From contig CAYRRM010000037.1 in assembly GCA_964426675.1 (NCBI GenBank), positions 1 through 22,914 of the forward strand: a stretch of DNA of 22,914 nucleotides, written 5' to 3'. Numbering within the stretch: the first letter of the stretch is position 1; every line of letters begins with the position of its first letter. Shown here piece by piece: positions 7,794 to 15,940 of this stretch. Under the pieces are notes generated by a model that was not told the origin of the DNA, did not search any database, and saw nothing but the letters and a program-made list of their open reading frames with translations. The position numbers and the translations under genes were made by a program. The DNA is from DYMC01 sp035406705 (GTDB lineage Bacteria > Verrucomicrobiota > Lentisphaeria > Victivallales > GWF2-50-93).

Positions 7794-9923
7794 ATGTTAA
7801 AAACTCTAAAACACTGGCTCTTAGTACTGAGTGTAAGCGTTATTTTTGTATTCAATATTACATCAGATGACAGCGCATTTTCAGAACAAGATTTGAATAT
7901 AATAACAAAACTTGTTTCAAATATTCTCCTTAGAGAGCATTATTCTCAAAAAGTTTTTAATGATGAGTTCTCATCAAAAATTTTTGATGAATATTTAAAA
8001 ATCCTTGATCCAAATAAGATTTATTTTACCAAAGAAGATATTGCTAAGTTAAGCAATTACAGAAATCAACTCGATGATATGGCGTTAAAAGGAGATTTCA
8101 GTTTTGCTTTTAATACTTATGACCTGCTTCTCGAAAAAATATCAGAATTTAATTCATATGCAGAAAAATTGGTAGCAGATGGGATAAATTTTAATGAAGA
8201 TGAAGAATGGGAAGCAGACCGAACAGAAGCAGATTGGCCTAAAGACCAAAAAGAACAAAAAGTAATCTGGAAGAAAAAAATTAAAAATGACATCCTTATA
8301 TATAAATTAATCCTAAAATCTGTAGAGAATGATAAGGAATTAAAAGAGAAAAAACAAGACGAAATCCAATGGATAAAAGCATTTAAACCAGAGGAGAGAG
8401 CTCTCAAACGATACTCTAATTACATTAGATATCTAAAAGATAATACTCCAATAGAAAAACTCGAACTTTTCCTGAATGCAGTCGCTTCTGTCTTTGATCC
8501 ATACTCTGCATACATGGCTCCAAAAAGCATGGAAGACTTCAACATTCAAATGAGCCTCTCATTAACCGGAATAGGAGCAACTCTGACACAACAAGATGGA
8601 TATACGAAAATTATAGATCTCGTCCCAGGGGGACCAGCTGAAAAGTCTGGAAAATTACACCCTGGAGATAGAATTATTGCAGTAGCTCAGGAGAATGAAC
8701 CTCCCATAGATGTAATAGATATGCCTCTTACAAAAGTCGTAAGCCTTATAAGGGGAAAGAAAGATACCATTGTAAAACTTACCATACTCCCGGCAAAAAA
8801 AGGCCTCAATGCCCCCCCTGTAACAGTCGAAATAAGACGCGATAAAATTACATTAAAAGACCAGGAAGCTCAATATTCTTTAATACTTCATAAATTTCAA
8901 GAAAAAAAATATAAAATAGCAGTAATCAAACTTGATTCTTTTTATTTTGATTGGCACGCAATGGAAAATGGAGGAATACCAAAAAGCTCTACAACAGATG
9001 TAAAAAGAATACTTCAATCATTGGAAAAGGAAAATATCGATGGTCTAATAATGGATATGAGATCAAATGGTGGAGGAAGTCTCTATGAAGCAATCTCCTT
9101 AACTGGACTCTTTATCGAAAAAGGCCCTGTCGTATTGGTAAGATCAAGAGACGGAAAAATTGAAGAAAAGTCAGATACTGATACTGACGTAGTATATAAA
9201 GGACCAATGGCCGTGATGGTAAACAAACTAAGTGCCTCTGCAACTGAAATATTTGCCGGAGCTATTAGAGATTATAATAGAGGAGTCATAATAGGAGACA
9301 GTCAAACTCATGGAAAAGGCTCCGTTCAAACAATTGTTTCACTTAATGATTTCCTGAAATATTGGGGGCTATCAAGAGATTGCGGATCCGTAAAGGTAAC
9401 AAACGCAAAATTCTACAGAATTAATGGGGAATCAACGCAGAAAAAAGGTGTGATTCCAGATTTAATCCTCCCCTCCATAACAGATTCCATGGATTTAGGA
9501 GAAGCCAAATTAAAAAACGCACTCGAATGGGATACTGTTACAGCACTCGAATATAAAAAATGGATGCCAGATAACACGTTTGAAAAAATTATCGCTAAGC
9601 TAAAAGAGGATTCAAATAAAAGAATATCAGAAGATATTGAGTTCAAAAACTTAAACGCCTTGATACAAAAATATAAAAATTTCAAAGATAGAAAAACTGT
9701 TTCTTTAAATCTTGAAAAACGATTAAAAACATATGAAGAAGACCTCAAAATAATTAAGGAACAGGAAAAATTATCAGGTATTGACGATACAGATGAATTA
9801 ATCGATAAAAATAACTCAGAAAATAAAATAAATCCATCAAAAGATATTCATTTGAGAGAAGCTCTCAACATAACTTGTGATTTATGCGATACTTTAAAAA
9901 TAAATAAAGTCAATAACAAATAA
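7794..9923 (+). CDS. prc: Tail-specific (C-terminal processing) protease, Prc/Tsp, S41 family
   Basis: The 709-residue product has a hydrophobic signal or anchor segment (9-22), the long helical N-terminal domain typical of Prc (about 30-250), a PDZ domain (about 250-340, with G-I-G-A-T-L and P-G-G-P-A-E-K-S-G-K-L-x-P-G-D-R-I) and an S41 protease domain. The catalytic serine is S482 in L-S-A-S-A-T-E-I-F, and the general-base lysine is K508 in H-G-K-G-S-V-Q. D-M-R-S-N-G-G-G-S-L (421-430) is the usual substrate-strand motif. A helical C-terminal domain follows. Prc degrades or trims periplasmic and membrane-anchored proteins by their C-termini. AGGAAG at 7781-7786, 7 nt before the ATG, is a good ribosome site. 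The gene follows the kinase, AsmA-like and secreted-protein genes in the same direction after a 78-nt gap. Confidence 0.95.
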   Translation: MLKTLKHWLLVLSVSVIFVFNITSDDSAFSEQDLNIITKLVSNILLREHYSQKVFNDEFSSKIFDEYLKILDPNKIYFTKEDIAKLSNYRNQLDDMALKGDFSFAFNTYDLLLEKISEFNSYAEKLVADGINFNEDEEWEADRTEADWPKDQKEQKVIWKKKIKNDILIYKLILKSVENDKELKEKKQDEIQWIKAFKPEERALKRYSNYIRYLKDNTPIEKLELFLNAVASVFDPYSAYMAPKSMEDFNIQMSLSLTGIGATLTQQDGYTKIIDLVPGGPAEKSGKLHPGDRIIAVAQENEPPIDVIDMPLTKVVSLIRGKKDTIVKLTILPAKKGLNAPPVTVEIRRDKITLKDQEAQYSLILHKFQEKKYKIAVIKLDSFYFDWHAMENGGIPKSSTTDVKRILQSLEKENIDGLIMDMRSNGGGSLYEAISLTGLFIEKGPVVLVRSRDGKIEEKSDTDTDVVYKGPMAVMVNKLSASATEIFAGAIRDYNRGVIIGDSQTHGKGSVQTIVSLNDFLKYWGLSRDCGSVKVTNAKFYRINGESTQKKGVIPDLILPSITDSMDLGEAKLKNALEWDTVTALEYKKWMPDNTFEKIIAKLKEDSNKRISEDIEFKNLNALIQKYKNFKDRKTVSLNLEKRLKTYEEDLKIIKEQEKLSGIDDTDELIDKNNSENKINPSKDIHLREALNITCDLCDTLKINKVNNK

Positions 9924-9945
9924 AAATATTCCACACTACACGATT

Positions 9946-10755
9946 TCATCTGACTCTTAATACGGGAATATCATTCAAATCATATTTTCCGTATTCCTCA
10001 TCATTGTAATATACCTTCAATAAAAAAAGTCCATGAGGTGGAGCTGTATCAAATGCCTCTCTTCTGTCTTTCTTTAATAGAATATCTTTAAATTGTGAAG
10101 AATCAATTTTTCCTGCTCCAACAAATACCAATGATCCCACAATACTTCTAACCATCTTGTAAAGAAATCCTTCTCCAGTAAAGCACAAGAAATGGTAAGT
10201 TCCCCGTGATACGAGTTTTGCTTCTGTAATTACTCTTTCAGGATTATCAATTTCATTTCTTTCAACTGTAAACGATGAAAAATCCTGTTTGCCTTCAAGA
10301 ATTTTTAGTGATTTACGAACTTCGTAAATATTCTTAAATCCATTATAATGCCAGCTGTATTTTGAATTAAAGGCATTTTCTATTCCTGAATTAATCACGT
10401 ACACATATGTCTTACCAAGGACCGAAAATCTAGCATGAAAATCATCTGATACATCTTCAATTCTGATAATTCTAATATCACGTGGAAGCATTCTATTCAT
10501 TGCCTTTAATATCTTTTCATTATTCAGATTGGGACAATCAGGTTCGTCATAATGCGCTGTCTGCGCAATAGCATGAACTCCTGCGTCAGTCCTTCCGCTA
10601 GCTTCAACTCTTATTTTCTGCCATGCATAGAGCATAGATAGTTTTTTTTCTATCTCCTCTTGTATCGTATTACGGTTTGGTTGAATCTGCCATCCGCCAT
10701 AATTTGTGCCATCATAAGAAATTATAATCTTTTTTCTCACTTTTCTCTCTCTCAA
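9946..10755 (-). CDS. truA: tRNA pseudouridine(38-40) synthase TruA
   Basis: The 269-residue product catalyses isomerisation of uridine to pseudouridine at positions 38-40 of the tRNA anticodon arm. It begins with the family strand and loop I-I-I-S-Y-D-G-T-N-Y-G-G-W-Q (10-23) and carries the signature A-S-G-R-T-D-A-G-V-H-A (52-62) with catalytic Asp D57. The later G-E-G-F-L-Y-K-M-V-R-S-I-V-G motif (about 194-207) is also present. Length is normal. The first possible start is TTG at 10755, whose last two bases join the upstream TGA stop (TTGA overlap). A GTG five codons later (10740) has a GAGAG stretch just before it and is a reasonable alternative. The gene is cotranscribed with the deacylase gene upstream. 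Confidence 0.95.
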   Translation of the reverse strand: MRERKVRKKIIISYDGTNYGGWQIQPNRNTIQEEIEKKLSMLYAWQKIRVEASGRTDAGVHAIAQTAHYDEPDCPNLNNEKILKAMNRMLPRDIRIIRIEDVSDDFHARFSVLGKTYVYVINSGIENAFNSKYSWHYNGFKNIYEVRKSLKILEGKQDFSSFTVERNEIDNPERVITEAKLVSRGTYHFLCFTGEGFLYKMVRSIVGSLVFVGAGKIDSSQFKDILLKKDRREAFDTAPPHGLFLLKVYYNDEEYGKYDLNDIPVLRVR

Positions 10756-12308
10756 ACTTTGATGAAAATTCCACCTCGTTTACCGGTATGTCTTCCTTCA
10801 CACCACGACAACACACCATTAACCCATACCATCTCAACACCTTCAGAAATAAGATGAGGATTTGCGAAATTCGCATTTGCTTTCAATCTTTCAGGATTAA
10901 GCAAAACAAGATCTGCCATAAAACCTTCTTTTATCAGCCCTCTTCCCCTCAATCCAAAAATCTTTGATGGCAATGAGGTTATCTTACGAATCACTTCTTC
11001 AAAAGGTATCTTCTTCGACGTGATATTTATAAACTCCGGAAAAGAGGCAAATCCACGCGGATGACTTCTTCCTAATTTGTAGTTACAATTCTTCGCACTC
11101 TCATCCGTTCCGCAACAAACATAAGGCAAAGTCAATATTTTCTTCATGTTTTCAAATGACATTCCACTCATTGCGACCAATGCTGATGGAGCGTCAGAAA
11201 GCAAATCAATACATATCTTTTGAGGACTGCACCCTTTTTTCTTCGCAATCTGGATAAAACTTTCCCCACAAAACACTGAATAATCTAAAATAGAACTATT
11301 AATAAGCCTCATAGCCTCCCAAAATTTATCATCAAGAACTGCAATAGTTTCTTCTACCTTTTGTTTAAATTCATGATTGCAAAGCAATTTACTTATTTGA
11401 ACGTCTTCCATTTCTCTTATAAAACCAGGAAGATAAACACTCAAGTTAGTCATAGATTCCACATACGGATATCTATCTGCTGTTATAGTTAATTCTTTTT
11501 CTCCCTCTATTATATTCAAAACTTGTTCAAGCTTATTCCAATTGCTTCTTCCAGCTGTTTTTAAATGGCTTATATGAAACATTCTGCATCCAGAGACTTT
11601 ACAATGCATTATGGACTCTCTTATGGACTCTAATAAAAAATCGCCTTCACTCCTGAGATGAGTAGCATATATTTTTGCGAATTTCGCATTCGTTTGAAGC
11701 AATGATAAAACCTCGTCATCTCCAGCAAAAATCCCGGGCACATAAAGAAATCCCGTCGAAAATCCAACGGCTCCCATTTTCAAGGAATCATATAGTAATT
11801 TTTTCATCTCTGACAGATCAGAATCTGAGATATTTTTCTTCTCATAACCTAAAACAGCTCCTCGCAAGGTATTATGTCCTATATGAGAGGCAATATTTAT
11901 GGATGGATTTACATGATTAATAAAATCCGCATACTCATTAAGATTTCCCCATGAAATAGAAATTCCGTATCTTTTATATAAGTCTCTTATATGGGAAATA
12001 TTTTTTTGCGAAATGGGAAAAACAGATAAACCACAATTACCAGCGATTTCAGTAGTTATCCCCTGTGAGATTTTACCTTCAGCTTCAGGAGCCGCAATTA
12101 TGCTAATATCAGAATGACCGTGAGCATCAATGAAGCCGGGAACAAGATATTTTCCTTCAGCATCAATATGATTCTGGCAACGAGGTAATTCAGCTGAGTC
12201 TTGCGAAATTCGCAATATTTTACCATCTTTCACATATACTGAAGATCGCCTTGAAGGCCCACCTGTACCATCAATAAGTTCTACATTTTCTATAACAAAT
12301 TCATTCAT
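10752..12308 (-). CDS. N-acyl-D-amino-acid deacylase family amidohydrolase
   Basis: This metal-dependent hydrolase of the amidohydrolase superfamily (D-aminoacylase branch) probably removes the acyl group from N-acyl-D-amino acids or a related amide. From the ATG at 12308 (518 residues) it starts with the family strand F-V-I-E-N-V-E-L-I-D-G-T-G. Metal-ligand H-G-H is at residues 63-65 within G-F-I-D-A-H-G-H-S-D. I-A-G-N-C-G follows, then G-F-S-T-G-F-L-Y-V-P-G, T-H-L-R-S-E-G, F-H-I-S-H-L-K and a late C-G-T-D-E-S-A. An upstream in-frame TTG (12359) would add 17 residues with no family match and no Shine-Dalgarno site; a possible -10 (TATACG, minus strand, 12350-12345) would place transcription start downstream of it. 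The gene contains three copies of the 13-bp palindrome. The exact substrate is not determined. Confidence 0.88.
   Translation of the reverse strand: MNEFVIENVELIDGTGGPSRRSSVYVKDGKILRISQDSAELPRCQNHIDAEGKYLVPGFIDAHGHSDISIIAAPEAEGKISQGITTEIAGNCGLSVFPISQKNISHIRDLYKRYGISISWGNLNEYADFINHVNPSINIASHIGHNTLRGAVLGYEKKNISDSDLSEMKKLLYDSLKMGAVGFSTGFLYVPGIFAGDDEVLSLLQTNAKFAKIYATHLRSEGDFLLESIRESIMHCKVSGCRMFHISHLKTAGRSNWNKLEQVLNIIEGEKELTITADRYPYVESMTNLSVYLPGFIREMEDVQISKLLCNHEFKQKVEETIAVLDDKFWEAMRLINSSILDYSVFCGESFIQIAKKKGCSPQKICIDLLSDAPSALVAMSGMSFENMKKILTLPYVCCGTDESAKNCNYKLGRSHPRGFASFPEFINITSKKIPFEEVIRKITSLPSKIFGLRGRGLIKEGFMADLVLLNPERLKANANFANPHLISEGVEMVWVNGVLSWCEGRHTGKRGGIFIKV
10863..10875. repeat. 13-bp palindrome copy 1 (TGCGA-AAT-TCGCA)
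   Basis: Exact match to TGCGAWWWTCGCA, inside the deacylase gene. On the coding strand it is read GCG-AAT-TTC-GCA (A-N-F-A). Confidence 0.85.
11676..11688. repeat. 13-bp palindrome copy 2 (TGCGA-ATT-TCGCA)
   Basis: Exact match inside the deacylase gene. On the coding strand it is read GCG-AAA-TTC-GCA (A-K-F-A), the same codon phase as copy 1. Confidence 0.85.
12202..12214. repeat. 13-bp palindrome copy 3 (TGCGA-AAT-TCGCA)
   Basis: Exact match near the 5' end of the deacylase gene. The arms extend to TTGCGA/TCGCAA. On the coding strand it is read TTG-CGA-ATT-TCG-CAA (L-R-I-S-Q), a different phase from copies 1 and 2 in the same gene. Confidence 0.85.
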
Positions 12309-12390
12309 AGGATGAAAAAGATTTTTTGACAATTCCACAATTAACGTATAGTTTAGCAAAAGAAATTCAAAAATAAACTTTATAAATTAA

Positions 12391-13056
12391 ATGAAAGATA
12401 AAAAATATAAAAATTTTTTTAAAGACATCACAAAAAAAGTAAAAAAAATTCTTACAAAATCCCCGGCCTGTCACGACTGGGATCATACAAAAAGAGTTTT
12501 GCGAAATTCGCAAATAATATGTAAATCTGAAAAAAAGGCAGACAGTCAAATTGTCGAAATAGCTTCACTACTTCACGATATTGCCCGAACAAATGATATG
12601 AACAGAGAAAAAAGAAAATGCCACGCCCAGAATGGTGCAATTATAGCAAAAAAAATCCTTTCCGAATACAATTTTCTCGATAGAAATTTTATCAATAAAG
12701 TAGTCTTATGCGTAAAAAGACATCGTTACAGAGGAAAAGAGCGTCCTCAATCAATAGAAGAAAAAATTGTCTATGACGCTGATAAACTTGATTCTCTCGG
12801 TGCAATAGGTATTGGCAGGGCTTTTCATTTTGCGGGAAGGATTGGAGCAAGACTTCACAACACCGAACAAGAAGCTCTATCCTCAAATTCTTATACTAAA
12901 GAAGACACCGCATATAGAGAATACCTCATAAAAATGCGCCATATCCCAGAAAAAATGTTAACAAAAACAGGAAAAAAAATAGCTCTTAAACGATTGAAAT
13001 TCATGAAACTTTTCTTTGAGAAATTAAATAAAGAATTTTCAGGCAATGAAAAATAA
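12391..13056 (+). CDS. HD-domain phosphohydrolase (YpgQ/YedJ-like)
   Basis: The 221-residue product is an HD-superfamily metal-dependent phosphohydrolase. Metal ligands are visible in order: H32 in W-D-H-T-K-R-V, the H62-D63 pair in L-L-H-D-I-A, and D131 in Y-D-A-D-K-L-D-S-L-G-A-I-G. The A-D-K-L-D-S-L-G-A-I-G-I-G-R-A-F segment is characteristic of the small YpgQ/YedJ-type proteins, some of which hydrolyse nucleotides; the substrate here is not known. The start ATG has no clear Shine-Dalgarno site. The gene diverges from the deacylase gene across a short AT-rich gap and overlaps the next gene by 11 bp, suggesting a two-gene nucleotide-metabolism operon. It carries one copy of the 13-bp palindrome near its 5' end. 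Confidence 0.85.
   Translation: MKDKKYKNFFKDITKKVKKILTKSPACHDWDHTKRVLRNSQIICKSEKKADSQIVEIASLLHDIARTNDMNREKRKCHAQNGAIIAKKILSEYNFLDRNFINKVVLCVKRHRYRGKERPQSIEEKIVYDADKLDSLGAIGIGRAFHFAGRIGARLHNTEQEALSSNSYTKEDTAYREYLIKMRHIPEKMLTKTGKKIALKRLKFMKLFFEKLNKEFSGNEK
12500..12512. repeat. 13-bp palindrome copy 4 (TGCGA-AAT-TCGCA)
   Basis: Exact match inside the HD phosphohydrolase gene. The arms extend to a 17-bp element (TTTGCGA/TCGCAAA). Read as TTG-CGA-AAT-TCG-CAA (L-R-N-S-Q). Confidence 0.88.
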
Positions 13057-13546
13057 ACAACAAGAAAAAAGATTTTATTCAAAAAGAAAATTTATGCTCG
13101 AAGCGAGAAATGAAGCAATGAAAGCAGTCAAATCCGGCGATGGCGGACCGTTTGGGGCAATAATAGTAAAAAATGGAAAAATTATATCTAAAGCACACAA
13201 TATGGTAATTGCACTTAATGATCCAACAGCACACGCAGAAGTTCTCGCAATAAGAAAAGCCTGCCAGAAACTTAAATCATATTCCCTAACCGAATGTGAA
13301 ATTTTTTCCTCATGCGAACCATGCCCGATGTGCTTATCCGCCATTTATTGGGCAAGAATACCAAAACTCTACTATGGATGCACAAGAGACGACGCCGAAA
13401 AAATAGGCTTTGACGACAACTTTCTCTATAAAATTTTTCTCGGGAAGAGGACAAAAAAAAATATCAAAAAACAGAAAATTTACAGACGTGAAATCTTAAA
13501 AATTTTTAAATCATGGGAAAATAAAAAAGACAAAATACTTTATTAA
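13046..13546 (+). CDS. Guanine deaminase-like protein, cytidine/deoxycytidylate deaminase superfamily
   Basis: The 166-residue product has the zinc-dependent deaminase active site: H63-A-E65 (zinc ligand and proton shuttle) and P-C-P-M-C with C93 and C96. The phrase N-D-P-T-A-H-A-E-V-x-A-I-R-K-A-C, S-C-E-P-C-P-M-C-L-S-A-I-Y-W-A-R, and a later G-F-D-D-N-F-L-Y-K match the small bacterial guanine deaminase (GuaD, about 156 residues) better than tRNA adenosine deaminase TadA. The expected reaction is guanine to xanthine; substrates vary within this group, so nucleoside or other base deamination is possible. It overlaps the HD gene by 11 bp, so coupled translation is likely. A later ATG (13094) would also fit the family's N-terminus. 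Confidence 0.85.
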   Translation: MKNKQQEKRFYSKRKFMLEARNEAMKAVKSGDGGPFGAIIVKNGKIISKAHNMVIALNDPTAHAEVLAIRKACQKLKSYSLTECEIFSSCEPCPMCLSAIYWARIPKLYYGCTRDDAEKIGFDDNFLYKIFLGKRTKKNIKKQKIYRREILKIFKSWENKKDKILY

Positions 13547-13616
13547 GATAAGGACACAACATTTCCTTTTTTCGAAACATCTGTTTTTATTTTTTTTTAG
13601 ATAATCTGCATAAACT

Positions 13617-15836
13617 TTATGCTTCAAGCGAAACATCCCCGGCATTATGCGCAAAAATTATATCACAAGGTAATTCAGCAACAACTTTTTGGAGATATTG
13701 ATAATCAATACTCTGAGGATTATTATCTTTCAATTCTATTCCTACAAAAATTAAGGCCGAAGGATATATATTATTCCGTAATATTTCCAGAGGATTGTCT
13801 GTAGGAAGAATTAATATTTCAGCCTCTATACGTGCCTTTACAAGGATTTTATTCATTTCAAAAATCATTTTTTCTTTATCAGCCTTCATTGGAACTGTTC
13901 GTATAATGCGAATTTTACAGTCATTCCACTTTCTATGTTTTCTCAGAACAAACGCAAGAAGTAACATAAATTGCCCATTCAAATTGGATGTCCACCAAAT
14001 ATTTATATCTCCCTCAGAAACACGGGTTTCGTCTTCTTTTTGCTTAGTAGCAAGGATTAATAAACTACGCTTCATTTCAATAACTGTATTGATGATTTTC
14101 TTAAAAAAAATCGATTTAGATGGTTCAGGGCTCCAGCCCATTAACACGGTATTAGGCCGCATTCCTCCTATACCATGGCATTGGATAAGTGCTTTTGTAG
14201 CTGAATGGAGGTCATTTTCTACGAGAACGATTGGGAAAGCAGGAAGTTTTTCTTTTCGAAGAAATTTTCTAAGCAACGTTTCTGCTTCTTTACGATGAGA
14301 AATTAATTTTTCCAACTCTCCTAATATAATTTGAGCAACAGAAACAACTCCCACATCAGCAGTTAACCAGCATGAATATTCTACAAGATGAAGTCTGTTA
14401 TATACTCCACCGCTAAGAGTTAATATTGAAGGTCTCCAATTTTTGGGATGATAACGTTCCTTTTCAAGTTTTAGCAACGCATTACGCGCACGCTGAAAAG
14501 CGAGCCCTGCTGAAAGATCTCCCCACTTAACCTGAATTTCAGCGCGAATGATTAAGAGATAAAATCCTCCCCCCAAAATTAAAGCAATAAAAGCCCATAA
14601 TGGATTTATCAAAAACATCACGAGCAAACATCCAAGAGCACCAAATAATGAAAAAAACCAATGATTGTATTTAAAAGTAGGGCGAAAGCTGGGATTCTGA
14701 GTTCGTCCCTCATAAAAACAAGCAAGATTTACTGTCCCATATGTCATTAAAAAAAACATCGTTATTATAGGTGCTATACTATCAAGATCCCCAGCAAAAA
14801 TGCATATTTGTGAAATTATAAAAGTAAGAATCGTTGCACGACGCGGCTCTCCTAACTTTCCACTTCCTTTGCCTAAAAAATTCATCCATTTAAACACTCT
14901 ATCGCGCGCAAAAGCTTGAATAACACGCGGTGCCCCCATCATACTCCCAAGAGCAGAAGACAATGTAGCACAAAATACCCCTCCATATATTAAAAATGGT
15001 ATAGCCGCGTATTCTTTCATAATAAAACCAGTTCCAAGAAGTTCATTCCGAGGAACAGCACCAGCAAGTAAAAAAATCAAAGAAGCATAAACCAGGGCTG
15101 ACACGCCAATTGCCGCAAAAGTTCCATTAGGAATTGAACGAGCAGGATCTTTCAAATCACCAGACATGTTAACTCCAGCCATTATCCCCGTAACAGCAGG
15201 GAAAAAAAGTGCGAACATTTTAAATAATGAATGACCTGGAGCCCAACGAGGTAAAAGATTAGCTTTAAATATTTCAGGCGAAAAATTAAATCCAGCACCT
15301 ATCGCAAATGATAATATTGAAAGTATCATTATTCCAAGAATAAAATATTGCACTCTGATTGTCCACGACGCCCCAATATAAACACATATAAAAACAAGAA
15401 TATTGGTGATTGTCGCCACATCCCTGAATGAAATACCAATATCGGGAAAAGCACAGAAAATAACTTCTGTAAAACCGAAAACATACAGGCTCACTGCTAC
15501 TGCTTGAGCAAAGAAAAAAAACATAGCTATAACGCTCCCAAATTCAACACCTAAACTACGACTGATAAGATAATACGCACCTCCCCCTTTTACCTCCATA
15601 TTGGTGGCAATGGAAGAAATAGATAAAGCAGTAAATAAAGTTATAACTTTAGACACAATCAAAATCAAAAAAGCGTAGTAAAGTCCTGAATAACCAAGCA
15701 CAGTAGAAAAACGTAAAAACATTATAACGCCAAGAATCGTTAACAAACTTGGAGTAAAAACGCCCCCAAAAGTCCCAAACTTCTCGACATTATTCTTTTT
15801 CTGAACCTGATTATTATCTTTATTCTTATTTTGCAT
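13617..15836 (-). CDS. SLC12-type cation-chloride cotransporter / amino acid permease family protein
   Basis: The 739-residue product has an APC-type core of about twelve membrane helices (about 24-440) and a large soluble C-terminal domain. Motifs match the eukaryote-like Na-K-Cl/K-Cl cotransporter family. They are G-T-F-x-G-V-F-x-P-S-L-L-T-I-L-G-V-I-M-F-L-R (21-42), G-G-G-A-Y-Y-L-I-S-R-S-L-G (84-96), A-G-V-N-M-S-G-D-L-K-D-P (220-231), L-G-S-M-M-G-A-P-R-V-I-Q-A (296-308) and L-D-S-I-A-P-I-I-T-M-F-F-L (351-363). In the C-terminal domain G-I-G-G-M-R-P-N-T-V (555-564) and I-N-I-W-W (611-615) are conserved. It probably moves chloride with Na+ or K+ for ion or volume control. The ATG lies in a 100-bp gap and diverges from the ligase gene. 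Confidence 0.87.
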   Translation of the reverse strand: MQNKNKDNNQVQKKNNVEKFGTFGGVFTPSLLTILGVIMFLRFSTVLGYSGLYYAFLILIVSKVITLFTALSISSIATNMEVKGGGAYYLISRSLGVEFGSVIAMFFFFAQAVAVSLYVFGFTEVIFCAFPDIGISFRDVATITNILVFICVYIGASWTIRVQYFILGIMILSILSFAIGAGFNFSPEIFKANLLPRWAPGHSLFKMFALFFPAVTGIMAGVNMSGDLKDPARSIPNGTFAAIGVSALVYASLIFLLAGAVPRNELLGTGFIMKEYAAIPFLIYGGVFCATLSSALGSMMGAPRVIQAFARDRVFKWMNFLGKGSGKLGEPRRATILTFIISQICIFAGDLDSIAPIITMFFLMTYGTVNLACFYEGRTQNPSFRPTFKYNHWFFSLFGALGCLLVMFLINPLWAFIALILGGGFYLLIIRAEIQVKWGDLSAGLAFQRARNALLKLEKERYHPKNWRPSILTLSGGVYNRLHLVEYSCWLTADVGVVSVAQIILGELEKLISHRKEAETLLRKFLRKEKLPAFPIVLVENDLHSATKALIQCHGIGGMRPNTVLMGWSPEPSKSIFFKKIINTVIEMKRSLLILATKQKEDETRVSEGDINIWWTSNLNGQFMLLLAFVLRKHRKWNDCKIRIIRTVPMKADKEKMIFEMNKILVKARIEAEILILPTDNPLEILRNNIYPSALIFVGIELKDNNPQSIDYQYLQKVVAELPCDIIFAHNAGDVSLEA

Positions 15837-15940
15837 ATTATTAATTCTTTTTTATCTAATTTTTCATTCAGATATTTTTTGAAAAATTATTATTATTGAG
15901 TATAAATAGGAAAAACAAAAAAATACACTTTATTGGAAAT

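Noticed and set aside
9413..9748. Open frame antisense to the 3' part of prc
   Set aside because: Serine- and phenylalanine-rich translation typical of the antisense of A-rich coding sequence; no independent support.
12006..12018. Half-sites such as TGCGAAAT here and TGCGAAAGT near 19142 and 22223
   Set aside because: Only one arm is present; single arms of 5-6 bases occur by chance and are not evidence for the family.
13795..14298. 167-codon open frame on the plus strand, antisense to the cotransporter gene
   Set aside because: Lies fully within a well-supported gene, has no family resemblance and no ribosome site; a shadow frame.
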